Position numbers and translations under genes: made by a program
Shown: positions 41,724 through 50,380 of the stretch, one piece after another
How positions within the stretch are numbered: the first letter of the stretch is position 1
Layout of the letters: each line of letters opens with the position of its first letter
Source of the DNA: G963663365 sp963663365
GTDB lineage: Bacteria; Hinthialibacterota; Hinthialibacteria; Hinthialibacterales; G963663365
Assembly (NCBI GenBank): GCA_963663365.2
Contig: CAXXIH010000004.1
Span: 186,001-250,000, forward strand
Direction of reading: 5' to 3'
DNA: 64,000 bases
Notes under the pieces: generated by a model
What the model was told of the DNA's origin: nothing
The model's database searches: none
Seen by the model: only the letters and a program-made list of their open reading frames with translations

Positions 41724-41752
41724 TTTATATAACATGACGTATGAAGTGGCAA
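41724..41752 (-). promoter_or_regulatory. Sigma-70 promoter for the activator gene
   Basis: Minus strand TTGCCA (41747-41752), a 17-base spacer, then TATAAA (41724-41729). RNA would start near 41717, about 26 bases before the ATG at 41691. This suggests housekeeping expression of the activator and signal-dependent expression of its target operon. Confidence 0.6.
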
Positions 41753-41879
41753 TTTTGTGGACAGGAAAATAGAGAAAAGCAGAAAATAATTGTGGTGTTT
41801 ATACTACACGCTTCTTTGGGGCCACATTACAAACGCAGCCACAATTGTTCGTTTATCTCAGATTACGTACGTATCGAAC

Positions 41880-43481
41880 CTACCCCACTAACCGCAGGTG
41901 TTTGAGTTTTTTGTACACACGGTACATGGAGGATTGTTCGATCTGGTGCAGACGCCACCTGAGGTAGGCTACATATTCATCCTTGGGCGAGACAGGATTA
42001 CCATCCATATAGGTCCCGCGATACATGACTTCCACCAATTCCACCAAGAATTGAGGATTGCGGCGCAGATGCTCGTCTTCGGCCAAAGCCAACAGACTCT
42101 CTTTGGAATAACCGTCAAACTGCGCCAAGGTATGCAACATTTCCCAGAATAAAAATTCCGGTTTGTACTTGGCTTGATACGCGTGCACACCTTTAGGCCG
42201 CTCCAGCTGATCCATAATCCCTTCCCGTTTGGCGATATCCAAAATCCGGAAATTATCGTAGAACGCCATCGGATTGATTTTTACAATTCCATAGGGACGG
42301 GGCAGGTCGCAAAGCAAATCCAGGGTTTCCAGGTTATCGGCTTCGGTTTCTAACGGGTTGTAGCCGATCAGATCGATCATGGCCCGCATGCCGGCATCGA
42401 TCATCCGTTGCGTAGCCTGCATAATGATTCGCTTATCGTGTTTGCGGTCGTAATAACGGCGTAAGGTGCGTTGGCTTCCGGTTTGAATCCCCATAATCAG
42501 GTATTTGCACCCGGCATCGGTCAGCACTTTTAAAATCTCGGGATTGCTCACATTGGGATGGATATAGCCATAAAAAGGTAATCCCACTTCATCCCGGTAA
42601 CGCGGTGCGAGTTCACGCACCCACGATTGATTGAGCGGCAACACATCATCCAAAAACTCCAGCCGCTCGATAGGCGAAGGCCAGGTCTTTTTGCGGTATT
42701 GGAGTTCGTTGATGACATTATCCACCGACCGCGTACGCACATATTTCTGTCCGGGATAGGTGAGATCGCTGTGTCCGCTGTGGCAATAGGTGCAGGTGAA
42801 CGCACAGCCCCGGGAGCCCTGAATCATAAAGTTGGTATGCAAATGCGTGCTGGGCGGAAAATGTGTCTCCAGCAACTTGTTGTCGTGAATGACGTATTTG
42901 CGCTCCAACTCAAAATCCGGCCAGGGGAAGTTATCCAGATTTTGTTCTAACGGTCCGATGGGATTTTTGCGGATTTGTCCATCCGGCCTGCGTACCCACA
43001 TGCTGGGGATATCCGAAAAGTCCTCGCCGCGCTCCAAGCGGCGGATGAATTCCCGCATAGGCAATTCGCCTTCACCCAAACAGATCGCGTCAACATATTT
43101 AATGTTGTCTTCGGGATTCACTGTGGAATCGGTGCCGCCCCAAATGACCGGCTTGTTGGGAAAACGCCGACGCACGGCCTCTGTCAAAAAGACAGCCAAT
43201 CCGTAATTGATTCCCAAGAATGAAAATCCGATGAAACCGGGATCGATCTTTTCGATCAAATCAAGAAAAATCCGGGTTTCTTTGCCGGTCACATACGTGC
43301 AGAAACTGTAATACCCATCCTCATCCTGTTCCTCAGGAGGAGGCACTAATTGCGGGGCAACATAATCGAGCCCCTTAATGGTGATGATGTGGGTTTCATG
43401 CCCTTCAGAATCGAATAGCGAAGAAAGACTGCGCGCACCTAAGCAGTATTCATCATAAAGCGTAACCAAGACGATTTTCAT
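41880..43481 (-). CDS. Cobalamin-binding-type radical SAM protein
   Basis: A 533-residue protein; I place the start at 43481 (MKIVLVTLYDE), where GGAG precedes the ATG. Residues 1-150 form a B12-binding-like Rossmann domain (FIGFSFLGINYG, PVIWGGTDSTVNPE, ICLGEGELPMREF), lacking the D-x-H-x-x-G motif, as is usual for this class. The radical SAM core has Cys 226/230/233 (RGCAFTCTYC). Many members methylate inert carbon, modify peptides, or make cofactors or lipids. It is translated just after the amidase-like lipoprotein and lies before the activator, so a link to the Cys-repeat system is possible but not proven. Confidence 0.85.
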   Translation of the reverse strand: MKIVLVTLYDEYCLGARSLSSLFDSEGHETHIITIKGLDYVAPQLVPPPEEQDEDGYYSFCTYVTGKETRIFLDLIEKIDPGFIGFSFLGINYGLAVFLTEAVRRRFPNKPVIWGGTDSTVNPEDNIKYVDAICLGEGELPMREFIRRLERGEDFSDIPSMWVRRPDGQIRKNPIGPLEQNLDNFPWPDFELERKYVIHDNKLLETHFPPSTHLHTNFMIQGSRGCAFTCTYCHSGHSDLTYPGQKYVRTRSVDNVINELQYRKKTWPSPIERLEFLDDVLPLNQSWVRELAPRYRDEVGLPFYGYIHPNVSNPEILKVLTDAGCKYLIMGIQTGSQRTLRRYYDRKHDKRIIMQATQRMIDAGMRAMIDLIGYNPLETEADNLETLDLLCDLPRPYGIVKINPMAFYDNFRILDIAKREGIMDQLERPKGVHAYQAKYKPEFLFWEMLHTLAQFDGYSKESLLALAEDEHLRRNPQFLVELVEVMYRGTYMDGNPVSPKDEYVAYLRWRLHQIEQSSMYRVYKKLKHLRLVG

Positions 43482-43543
43482 GCGGCAGCTCCGGCTAACC
43501 TTAGATTCCGGCAAGCCCAACCAACATTCCGTACCCTTTAGGC

Positions 43544-44347
43544 CTAGCGCCGGAACAGCGAGAAGGGGTTGGAATCTTTAGGGATAGGCTCATTGATTAG
43601 CTTGGTTAAAATACCTGACGTGCGGTAGTTACTCAAGTACTGGCCCGGATTGGCCGTGACAGGGGCATACTCGGAGAGATTGGCAATACGTTTCGGGCTG
43701 ATTTGGAACTGATTGCACAATTCCTGCAGGAGTTGCAGCATGGCGGCTTCTTGCTCATCGGTCGGCGGCTCTTTATCCAAATCGCTCAAGATCATGACAA
43801 CCAGATGGCCATCCATCTCAATTCTTTTACCCCAACGTGCTTCTCTTTCCTCATTTTTGGATGGCCCCGCCGAGTCGTACACCTTTTCTTGGGGGGCTGG
43901 CTCTCCGGCCCGTGAGAATACATCGTTCGTATACAGTTCGGCCTGAATCATGGCATCCCGTCCCGCATAAATGGCGCCGGCGCTATCGACAATATAATGA
44001 ACAGGGATATCGTGATATCCGCTTGGGGTGATCAGTTCCCTCCAAGATTGAAGATATTGAATTGAGACCTGGCCTTTGGCATGGATGCCACTATCCATCA
44101 GCGTGATGCGGTTGGGGACTTGTCCCATAAAACGGCCTGTCGGCTGCGTATCCATCCAGCCGTGACGCGAAAGAATGCGCGGCTTGGTATAGATATCTTC
44201 AATTGTCGTAGCCCGCTCCGGAGTGCGCGTTGTCCGGCATCCGGATTGAATCAGCAACACACTAAAAAGAATTAGTACGGCTTGAGGTAGGAGTATCAGC
44301 GCCGTACGCTTATGTTTACGATTGGATTTTGTGAGTAGAGTCATCAT
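43544..44347 (-). CDS. Lipoprotein with PGRP/Amidase_2-like fold, zinc ligands apparently lost
   Basis: A 267-residue protein from the ATG at 44347 (longer frame to 44407). A membrane segment (ALILLPQAVLILFSVLLI) leads to IQSGC, a weak lipobox with Cys 37. The rest resembles N-acetylmuramoyl-L-alanine amidase/PGRP: SRHGWM, ITLMDSG where amidases have ITIHHS, IPVHYIVDSAGAIYAGRD (the conserved core HY-x-I-D-x-x-G-x-IY-x-GR), and a last part with LSEYAPVTANPGQYL where GH-D-x-x-PT-x-CPG is expected. One zinc ligand (His) is kept; the other two positions look like Met/Asp and Asn. It may bind peptidoglycan without cutting it. Confidence 0.7.
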   Translation of the reverse strand: MMTLLTKSNRKHKRTALILLPQAVLILFSVLLIQSGCRTTRTPERATTIEDIYTKPRILSRHGWMDTQPTGRFMGQVPNRITLMDSGIHAKGQVSIQYLQSWRELITPSGYHDIPVHYIVDSAGAIYAGRDAMIQAELYTNDVFSRAGEPAPQEKVYDSAGPSKNEEREARWGKRIEMDGHLVVMILSDLDKEPPTDEQEAAMLQLLQELCNQFQISPKRIANLSEYAPVTANPGQYLSNYRTSGILTKLINEPIPKDSNPFSLFRR

Positions 44348-44446
44348 ATGTTTGAGGATAAGCTTACGTGATCCCGGTGTCAGGTTGCGCAATAAAAACA
44401 CAACCACCTATACCGGGCGCAATGTATCAGTTTTCCATCCAGGAGC

Positions 44447-46756
44447 ATGTCCGCCTTGAATTACGAACAATCCTTGCATCCTGAACGTCCCAGCCTGGAT
44501 TTAACTACCAAGAAATGGCTGCAACAACATTTCCCGGCGGAGATATCCGTACGGCAATCCGGCTCGCCCCAGCAACGCAACGGCGAAGAGCGTGGCGCAC
44601 ATACGCCGGTTTTTCATGAAACCGGATGGCTTCCGGCTCGTGTACCGGGCGATGTCCGTCATGCCCTCATCAGCGATGCCGAATATCCGGACCTTATGGT
44701 TGGGCGTAATAGTGTGATGTGGGAATGGGTTGAAAAACAAGAATGGTGGCAACGTTGTCATTTTCGTCTACCACAATCATTGGCCCGCGCCGAGGGACGG
44801 CTCCAACTGTGTGTGGATGGAGTCACAGCCCCGGCCACATTCTGGCTCAATGGCGATCTGATCGGAAAAGCGGCTATTCCCCGCCATCATTACCGTTTCG
44901 ATCTCCCGGGACAGATCGATCCCCGTATGGACCAGGTTTTGGCGGTCCGTTTCGATGCGCCGCTGGACGCTCCCCCCGTTACATTTCCGGCCATGGCCAC
45001 GGCTGAGGAGCCGGCATGGGATGGCAGTTGGCCCCGGTTCATGCCCATCGGTCTGTTCCAAGGCGTCCGCATCGAGGCGTTGCCCGTGCTTCGTCTTGAA
45101 GACGCCATTCTGAATTATGAATTTTCAAAGGATTTTGAGACCGTCAAATTAAAAATCGCCCTTAACCTCTCCACGGATAAATCGATCGGGGACCGTATCC
45201 ACATGCGGTTCTCGGTCACCGAAGCGGCCACCGGGAAAGTCGCGGACCGCATGGAGGGCTCTGCCCCTTGGCGTACGCCGACAAAATCCGTGGAACTTTC
45301 ATGGTCGCAACCGAATCTGTGGTGGCCGCAAGGATTGGGTAAGGCCACCTTGTACCGTTTGGATTGTGAAGTCACTGCCGGGAATCTTGGGGACAAATGG
45401 TCAACCCTCTTCGGTCTACGGGACATCCAACATGAAGGCGCGAATATACGCATTAACGGCCGTTCCGTTTTTTTACGCACGGCGCTTTGGATTCCCTCTG
45501 ATCTTGGATCGCTGCATACGGATGAAAAGGATTACCGGAAAGAACTGCTTGCATTGCGAGCGGCGGGATTCAACTCGGTTCGACTTTGGAGCGGCGCTCC
45601 AATCGAAAAAGACGCATTCTTCGGCTGTTGTGACGAACTTGGACTACTGGTCGATTATGAGTTCGACAGCAGCCGAATCACCGAAGAAGCGATAACCGAA
45701 ACAGTAAGACGATTACGTTACCATCCCTCGCTGATGGCTTGGACAGAAAGCGATGGTCGTGTTCCGGTTATCAATAAAGAAATCCTCTCCGATGATCCGG
45801 AACCGAATCCTCGCTCGATTCCACGCGATACAAACACAAAAAAAATCGTAACCGGCTTGGCGCCGCATACTCTTTTTGCCGGAGGCGGCGAATCGGCCGG
45901 GGCATCCTGTGCCATCGGCGTGGAAGGCCCGCCACGCAGGGCATCGATGGAAGGTTTTGTGCCTGAAGAGGAGCGCTGGCCCCCGGGACCGGTTCACGAG
46001 CACCATGCGTTGCATCCTGACCGTTACGGCGTAGCCGGTATGTCCGGATCCAATTTTGAAGAACAAATCTGGTCGGCGTCGCTCTATCAAGCAGTTATCT
46101 GCCAATCATTGGCAGAAAGAGAACGAATGCAAGCGGGCCGGCGAGCCGGACTGGCATTATGGCGGTGGAACGAGCCGTGGCCGTGCGGTTCCTATGGCTT
46201 AACCGAACCAAATGGAACACCCAAAGTAGCCTGTTATTGGCTTAAAAGAGTCATGCAACCGGTGGCTGTATTGATCGAAGACGAAGGCCCTGTGATCCAA
46301 GATTATAACGAAGCCGAGGCGCGTGTCTTTTTGCAAAACCAAGGTGCGCAGCCCCTCCCACCATTGGAGATACAAGTCCAGTGGCTTTCGAAAGACGGCA
46401 TTTTGGATGCTGAAAGTTGGACCTCCAAACGGCTCGAGGTCGAATCGAAACAGCAAATCGCAACTGTCCACCACACGATCCCCGCTTCAGGATTTCTTAT
46501 GCTCCGCGCGCGGTTGTTATTTAAGGAACGCGTGCTTGCCGAAAGCATTCATCCTTATACCAACAAAGCCTGGGCGACGATTGCCTCTGCTATGCAACCG
46601 GTAACCGCCGATGCCGATGCGGGTGGACGGAAATGTTCGATTAAAGCGGTGAGCCGTCCCCTGCTCTGCATTGAGATACCCGGCGACACCGGTTCACCGT
46701 ATGCGGATAATTTCTTCACCTTGGCCGAAAACGAAGAACGCACGATACGGCTGTAG
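44447..46756 (+). CDS. Glycoside hydrolase family 2-like (beta-mannosidase-type) protein
   Basis: A 769-residue protein. The N-terminal sugar-binding domain (about 40-230) has the GH2 hallmarks of beta-mannosidases: ARVPGDVRHALI, FWLNGDLIGK, IGLFQGVRIEAL. An Ig-like domain (about 235-340) includes NLWWPQGLG. The TIM barrel begins near 345 (FLRTALWIPSD, LLALRAAGFNSVRLWSG). Where active GH2 enzymes have W-x-G-N-N-E, this protein has MAWTESDGR (Glu kept, Asn missing), and the nucleophile Glu may be in SMEGF. No signal peptide is visible. It may be an intracellular or altered glycosidase. Substrate unknown. Confidence 0.7.
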   Translation: MSALNYEQSLHPERPSLDLTTKKWLQQHFPAEISVRQSGSPQQRNGEERGAHTPVFHETGWLPARVPGDVRHALISDAEYPDLMVGRNSVMWEWVEKQEWWQRCHFRLPQSLARAEGRLQLCVDGVTAPATFWLNGDLIGKAAIPRHHYRFDLPGQIDPRMDQVLAVRFDAPLDAPPVTFPAMATAEEPAWDGSWPRFMPIGLFQGVRIEALPVLRLEDAILNYEFSKDFETVKLKIALNLSTDKSIGDRIHMRFSVTEAATGKVADRMEGSAPWRTPTKSVELSWSQPNLWWPQGLGKATLYRLDCEVTAGNLGDKWSTLFGLRDIQHEGANIRINGRSVFLRTALWIPSDLGSLHTDEKDYRKELLALRAAGFNSVRLWSGAPIEKDAFFGCCDELGLLVDYEFDSSRITEEAITETVRRLRYHPSLMAWTESDGRVPVINKEILSDDPEPNPRSIPRDTNTKKIVTGLAPHTLFAGGGESAGASCAIGVEGPPRRASMEGFVPEEERWPPGPVHEHHALHPDRYGVAGMSGSNFEEQIWSASLYQAVICQSLAERERMQAGRRAGLALWRWNEPWPCGSYGLTEPNGTPKVACYWLKRVMQPVAVLIEDEGPVIQDYNEAEARVFLQNQGAQPLPPLEIQVQWLSKDGILDAESWTSKRLEVESKQQIATVHHTIPASGFLMLRARLLFKERVLAESIHPYTNKAWATIASAMQPVTADADAGGRKCSIKAVSRPLLCIEIPGDTGSPYADNFFTLAENEERTIRL

Positions 46757-46794
46757 TTGATTGTTTAGTCAGTTGGTTCAATCAGTGGTTGGTT

Positions 46795-48003
46795 TTACGA
46801 ACCGGCCCGTGTGCCAAAATCCTTAATTTTCAGCGTCTCACCGCCGTTGAGAGCCGACTGGTGGGCGTAAAATCCCGGGGCGGTATAAGCCACGGCTTCG
46901 TAGACATCGACTTCGGGATCCCGGTCTTCGATAATCGCGCGGATAAACTCATGCGTAATAAATGTATGCGAGCCACCATGCCCGGTCTGGTGCCGTAAAG
47001 GTTCCGGCAAGAGTTCGTAATGATCGAGGGGCTCAAATGGCTCGACCCGGTGATTGGGATCGGAAAAACCAACTCTCGAAGGAATCCCACCGGCTTCTTG
47101 CATAAAGAAGGATCGCTTATCTCCATAAAACTGCCCGCGCTCGCCGCCACCATCGGCAACATGCCAACAAACCGACACCCGCGCCGAATGTCCTTTGCTG
47201 GTCTTAAAGAAAGCGACCTCATTCCAGAATGGGTTTTCATAGAGGTTGGTCTGCAAAACCTCATGCCCGTCCCCCCATCCGGTGCATGTCACTTCGACCA
47301 AACGTTCGCCCATAATGGGGATAATCATTCCGGTGTTATGCGTGGGGTAATGCATCGGCGGGAGTCCATGCCGCCAAGTGGGCAGGCCACGCTCGTCGTA
47401 CATAATGGAGATCAATCCCTCATGGTGGTATTCGGACTCGGCATAAAAAACAGTCCCAAACTCACCGCGCGCGGCCATTTCCCGGGCCGAGATGATCTCC
47501 CGGCGGAAATAACTGGTCTCGGCCATCATGTACTTCATACCGGTGCGTTTTACAGCATCGATCAGTTGTTCACACTCCTCGAGCGAAACACCGGCGGGAA
47601 CGGCCGAAATGACATGCTTCCCCCGCTCCATGGCTTTCACAGCGTGATAAACATGCAACGGAGCAGGTGTAAAAACCGCCACCGCATCGACATTCGGATC
47701 TTCGATCATCTTATGGAAATCGTCATATCCTTCTGCCGGTCCATAAACTTGCTGCAATAATTCCAGGCGATCCGGGCGGATATCACACAAGGCGGTCACT
47801 TTGCAATCCGGATGTTCATGCCATTGAAACGAGCGCCCAAATCCTCCACCCACAACACCGACTCGCACTTTTTTTGAAGAAAGATCGGCCCCCCTTACAA
47901 TCTTGTCTCTTCCCAATACTCCGACTGTGGCCGCAACCGTTCCCGCCTTCTGCAAAAAAGCTCTTCGGGATACTTCATTTTGGGCTGTTACTGATTTTGG
48001 CAT
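46795..48003 (-). CDS. Gfo/Idh/MocA-family oxidoreductase, Tat-exported
   Basis: About 402 residues from the ATG at 48003 (GGGGA seven bases before it); a longer frame runs to 48045. A twin-arginine signal is seen (SRRAFLQKAGTVAATVGVLG). The NAD(P)-binding Rossmann domain starts VRVGVVGGGFGRSFQW, with KVTALCDIRPDRL. Catalytic-region residues include GKHVISAVPAG (EKP-like loop, but with AVP) and TSYFRREI. The C-terminal domain has HHEGLISIMYDERGLP. Family members oxidise sugars or sugar acids with NAD(H); Tat export of such proteins is common in Planctomycetota-like genomes. Substrate unknown. Confidence 0.85.
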   Translation of the reverse strand: MPKSVTAQNEVSRRAFLQKAGTVAATVGVLGRDKIVRGADLSSKKVRVGVVGGGFGRSFQWHEHPDCKVTALCDIRPDRLELLQQVYGPAEGYDDFHKMIEDPNVDAVAVFTPAPLHVYHAVKAMERGKHVISAVPAGVSLEECEQLIDAVKRTGMKYMMAETSYFRREIISAREMAARGEFGTVFYAESEYHHEGLISIMYDERGLPTWRHGLPPMHYPTHNTGMIIPIMGERLVEVTCTGWGDGHEVLQTNLYENPFWNEVAFFKTSKGHSARVSVCWHVADGGGERGQFYGDKRSFFMQEAGGIPSRVGFSDPNHRVEPFEPLDHYELLPEPLRHQTGHGGSHTFITHEFIRAIIEDRDPEVDVYEAVAYTAPGFYAHQSALNGGETLKIKDFGTRAGS

Positions 48004-48078
48004 TTCATTCCCCATAGCAATTGATCTGCTGCAAAGCATGTGCAATTAAACAGGATAAGATCAATCCATTCGTACAGT

Positions 48079-48723
48079 TCAACTGCCGTCCGTTTTTTTG
48101 ATTGAATCAAAATTCGCCCGCAGACGGGTCAAAAGATCACGGGCTTCCGGAGTCAGTTCTTCACCCGGTCCGGGCTCATAAATTTTTCCGACAGAAGCAA
48201 AGCGGATTACATCCTCGGCGGTAATCCAATTTTTCTGCGGAGCGGTATTACTGCTTGCCCTGCGTCCCCGCATATAACCGGAATACCGGTCAAGCTGCGC
48301 GATGCGCCGTTGATACTTAAGGTCGGGCGTAAACTCTGTTGAAAGAAAAGTATCGACAATATTCAACGCGATGTCATGATTCAGGACTTTGCCGCCAATG
48401 CAGAGGACATTGGCATCGACATGCTGGCGGGCCACCTGGGCGGTAAACACATCCCAGCAGACCGCGGCCCGCAAGGCCGGAAAACGATTGGCCAGCATCC
48501 CTGCAGAGAATCCCGCGCCATCGATCAAAATGCCGATTCCGGCTTCGCCTTGTGCAACAGCTGAAGCCGCCGGATAGATATACTCGGGCCAATCGGCTGA
48601 TTCTTCGGAATCGCAGCCAAAATCGTCAATCTGCCACCCCTGACGGCGCAAATGCTCTTTCACCGTCTCTTTCAGGGCGTATCCGCCATGATCTGAGGCC
48701 ACGGCTATCACGCTTTTATTCAT
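48079..48723 (-). CDS. RpiB/LacA/LacB-family sugar-phosphate isomerase with Asp in the Cys site
   Basis: A 214-residue protein. The first 150 residues have the RpiB fold: IAVASDHGGYALK, DFGCDSEESADWPEYIYPAA, and IGILIDGAGFSAGMLANR. E. coli-type RpiB has ICGTG there, with the catalytic Cys; here the sequence is IDGAG, so Cys is replaced by Asp. I recall this IDGAG variant from RpiB-like proteins of bacterial microcompartment loci. A 65-residue C-terminal extension (SNTAPQKNWITAEDVIRFAS) is unusual. The likely substrate is a pentose or hexose phosphate, not necessarily ribose-5-P. It sits next to the Tat-exported oxidoreductase. Confidence 0.82.
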   Translation of the reverse strand: MNKSVIAVASDHGGYALKETVKEHLRRQGWQIDDFGCDSEESADWPEYIYPAASAVAQGEAGIGILIDGAGFSAGMLANRFPALRAAVCWDVFTAQVARQHVDANVLCIGGKVLNHDIALNIVDTFLSTEFTPDLKYQRRIAQLDRYSGYMRGRRASSNTAPQKNWITAEDVIRFASVGKIYEPGPGEELTPEARDLLTRLRANFDSIKKTDGS

Positions 48724-48896
48724 ATCAATCTCCCAGACCGGACCGGATGATCCGTAAATCTCAATTCATCAACGATCTCTACCTAAGGCAGAGATCAAAA
48801 CCCGGTCAGCAGCCATACCATACGGAAAAACGGCGGACGTGCAACACAGTCGCGCACTGTTCGGAGAAATGTATGTAAACGGATAAACAGGAACGG

Positions 48897-50132
48897 CTAC
48901 TCGGGCTTCCCGTTGGAAATCAATCTCAACCGCCCGCTCTCGCGGTCAACGGTAACACCGCAACGCCCGTCAAGGATTTCCAGAAAATCTTCACCGATCA
49001 ATTTGCGCCGCCACCCCCGGAGCACGGGGGGACACTCCTGCTTTTTAGGATCGGTAACAAGACTCTTTGTGCCATAAAACTTGGCCAAACGTTCGAGTTC
49101 GTCACGAGTTGAAACAAAGCGCGGTGCAATCTGCAGAGCTTCCGAACGGCACCGTAAATAGGAAGTCAACAATTCGACCAGCCCCGGAATATCGTTGGAC
49201 TTGGCGTGCTGCCGGGGAGGCAAACAAGGCCGTTCGTCTTCCGGGCAATCTGCAGCACGTTTAACAGCCTCGACAATTTCCGCGCCGCTCCGGGACCGTT
49301 CACGGGGATTCAGGGGCCGCAGACGGCCCAAGGCTTTTTCGCTCTGTGGCGCCATCTTTGCAATCTCGACCAAAAGATCATCACTAATAATTCGGCTCCG
49401 GGGACGGTTCCGGGTACGCGCCTCATCCTCGCGCCAGGCAGCCAACTCTCTAAGAACAGTCAATCCCTGCCGGTTTAACGTGCTCCAGCGTTTGACATTC
49501 CGGTACATTTCGCGCGGCTCGGGACGAACATACTGCTCCGGATTCGCCAGATTTTTCAATTCCTCATGGCACCATGTGGTGCGTTTCATTTGATGCAAAC
49601 GTTCCACAAGATGATCGTAGAGTTCGGGCAAATAGCGCACATCATCGAGGGCATAGCTCATCTGTTTTGACGTTAGCGGACGTTTGGTCCAATCAGTGAG
49701 TCCGGAATGCTTGGATAAAGGAACATGCAGTACCCGCTCTACCAATTTCGCATACGAAACCTGTTCGCCATAGCCGACAAAGGCGGCAGCGACTTGCGTA
49801 TCGAAAATCGGCTCGGGAACATCGCCCACAATTTCATAAAGGATGCCGAAGTCTTGTTTCCCGGCATGAAAAATTTTCACAATTTCTTTATTTTTGAGAA
49901 TGCCGTTTAAGGAAGAAAGGTTTTCTATCGCAATCGTATCAATTACATGGCAGCTTTCTTCTGTGCCGACCTGGACCACACCCAGAACAGGATAGTAGGT
50001 TCGCTCCGCCACGAATTCGGTATCGACTGCAATGCGGGATTGTGTTCGAAGATAAGTGCAGAGTTTTTTCAGGTCCGCTTCTGTATCAATAAACTCGGGC
50101 AAATCTATTTGGGGCTTCGTCGTTTTCGGCAT
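48897..50132 (-). CDS. rnd: Ribonuclease D
   Basis: A 411-residue 3'-5' exoribonuclease. The DEDD motifs are AVDTEFVAERT (D,E), IFHAGKQDFGIL (D) and MSYALDDVRYLPELY (D with Y), making it a DEDDy enzyme. One HRDC domain (about 215-290: VLRELAAWREDEARTRNRPR, IISDDLLVEIAKMAP) follows. The last 120 residues form a second helical region with a Cys-Pro-rich tail. It trims tRNA and other stable RNA ends in the cytoplasm. A 248-bp region separates it from the divergent amidotransferase gene. Confidence 0.92.
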   Translation of the reverse strand: MPKTTKPQIDLPEFIDTEADLKKLCTYLRTQSRIAVDTEFVAERTYYPVLGVVQVGTEESCHVIDTIAIENLSSLNGILKNKEIVKIFHAGKQDFGILYEIVGDVPEPIFDTQVAAAFVGYGEQVSYAKLVERVLHVPLSKHSGLTDWTKRPLTSKQMSYALDDVRYLPELYDHLVERLHQMKRTTWCHEELKNLANPEQYVRPEPREMYRNVKRWSTLNRQGLTVLRELAAWREDEARTRNRPRSRIISDDLLVEIAKMAPQSEKALGRLRPLNPRERSRSGAEIVEAVKRAADCPEDERPCLPPRQHAKSNDIPGLVELLTSYLRCRSEALQIAPRFVSTRDELERLAKFYGTKSLVTDPKKQECPPVLRGWRRKLIGEDFLEILDGRCGVTVDRESGRLRLISNGKPE

Positions 50133-50380
50133 GATTTAAGAATAGCAGAACTGAGCACGGTCGGCTGGTGGAATGTCAATGTATAACCGGAGTTGCAGGC
50201 CCGGGGGCAATGGCGGCTGTCTAAATTAAAACACTCCAAGGCAAAATAATCTGACTGGGCAAGACCCCTTCCAAAACCGGTCCGGTTCGGACAACGTACC
50301 CTTTTAATCCAGGAAAGCACTCCGAAAATACGCCAACTTTTAAGGTTGCTCAATTTATTTTGGAGTGAATTAAAATAAAG

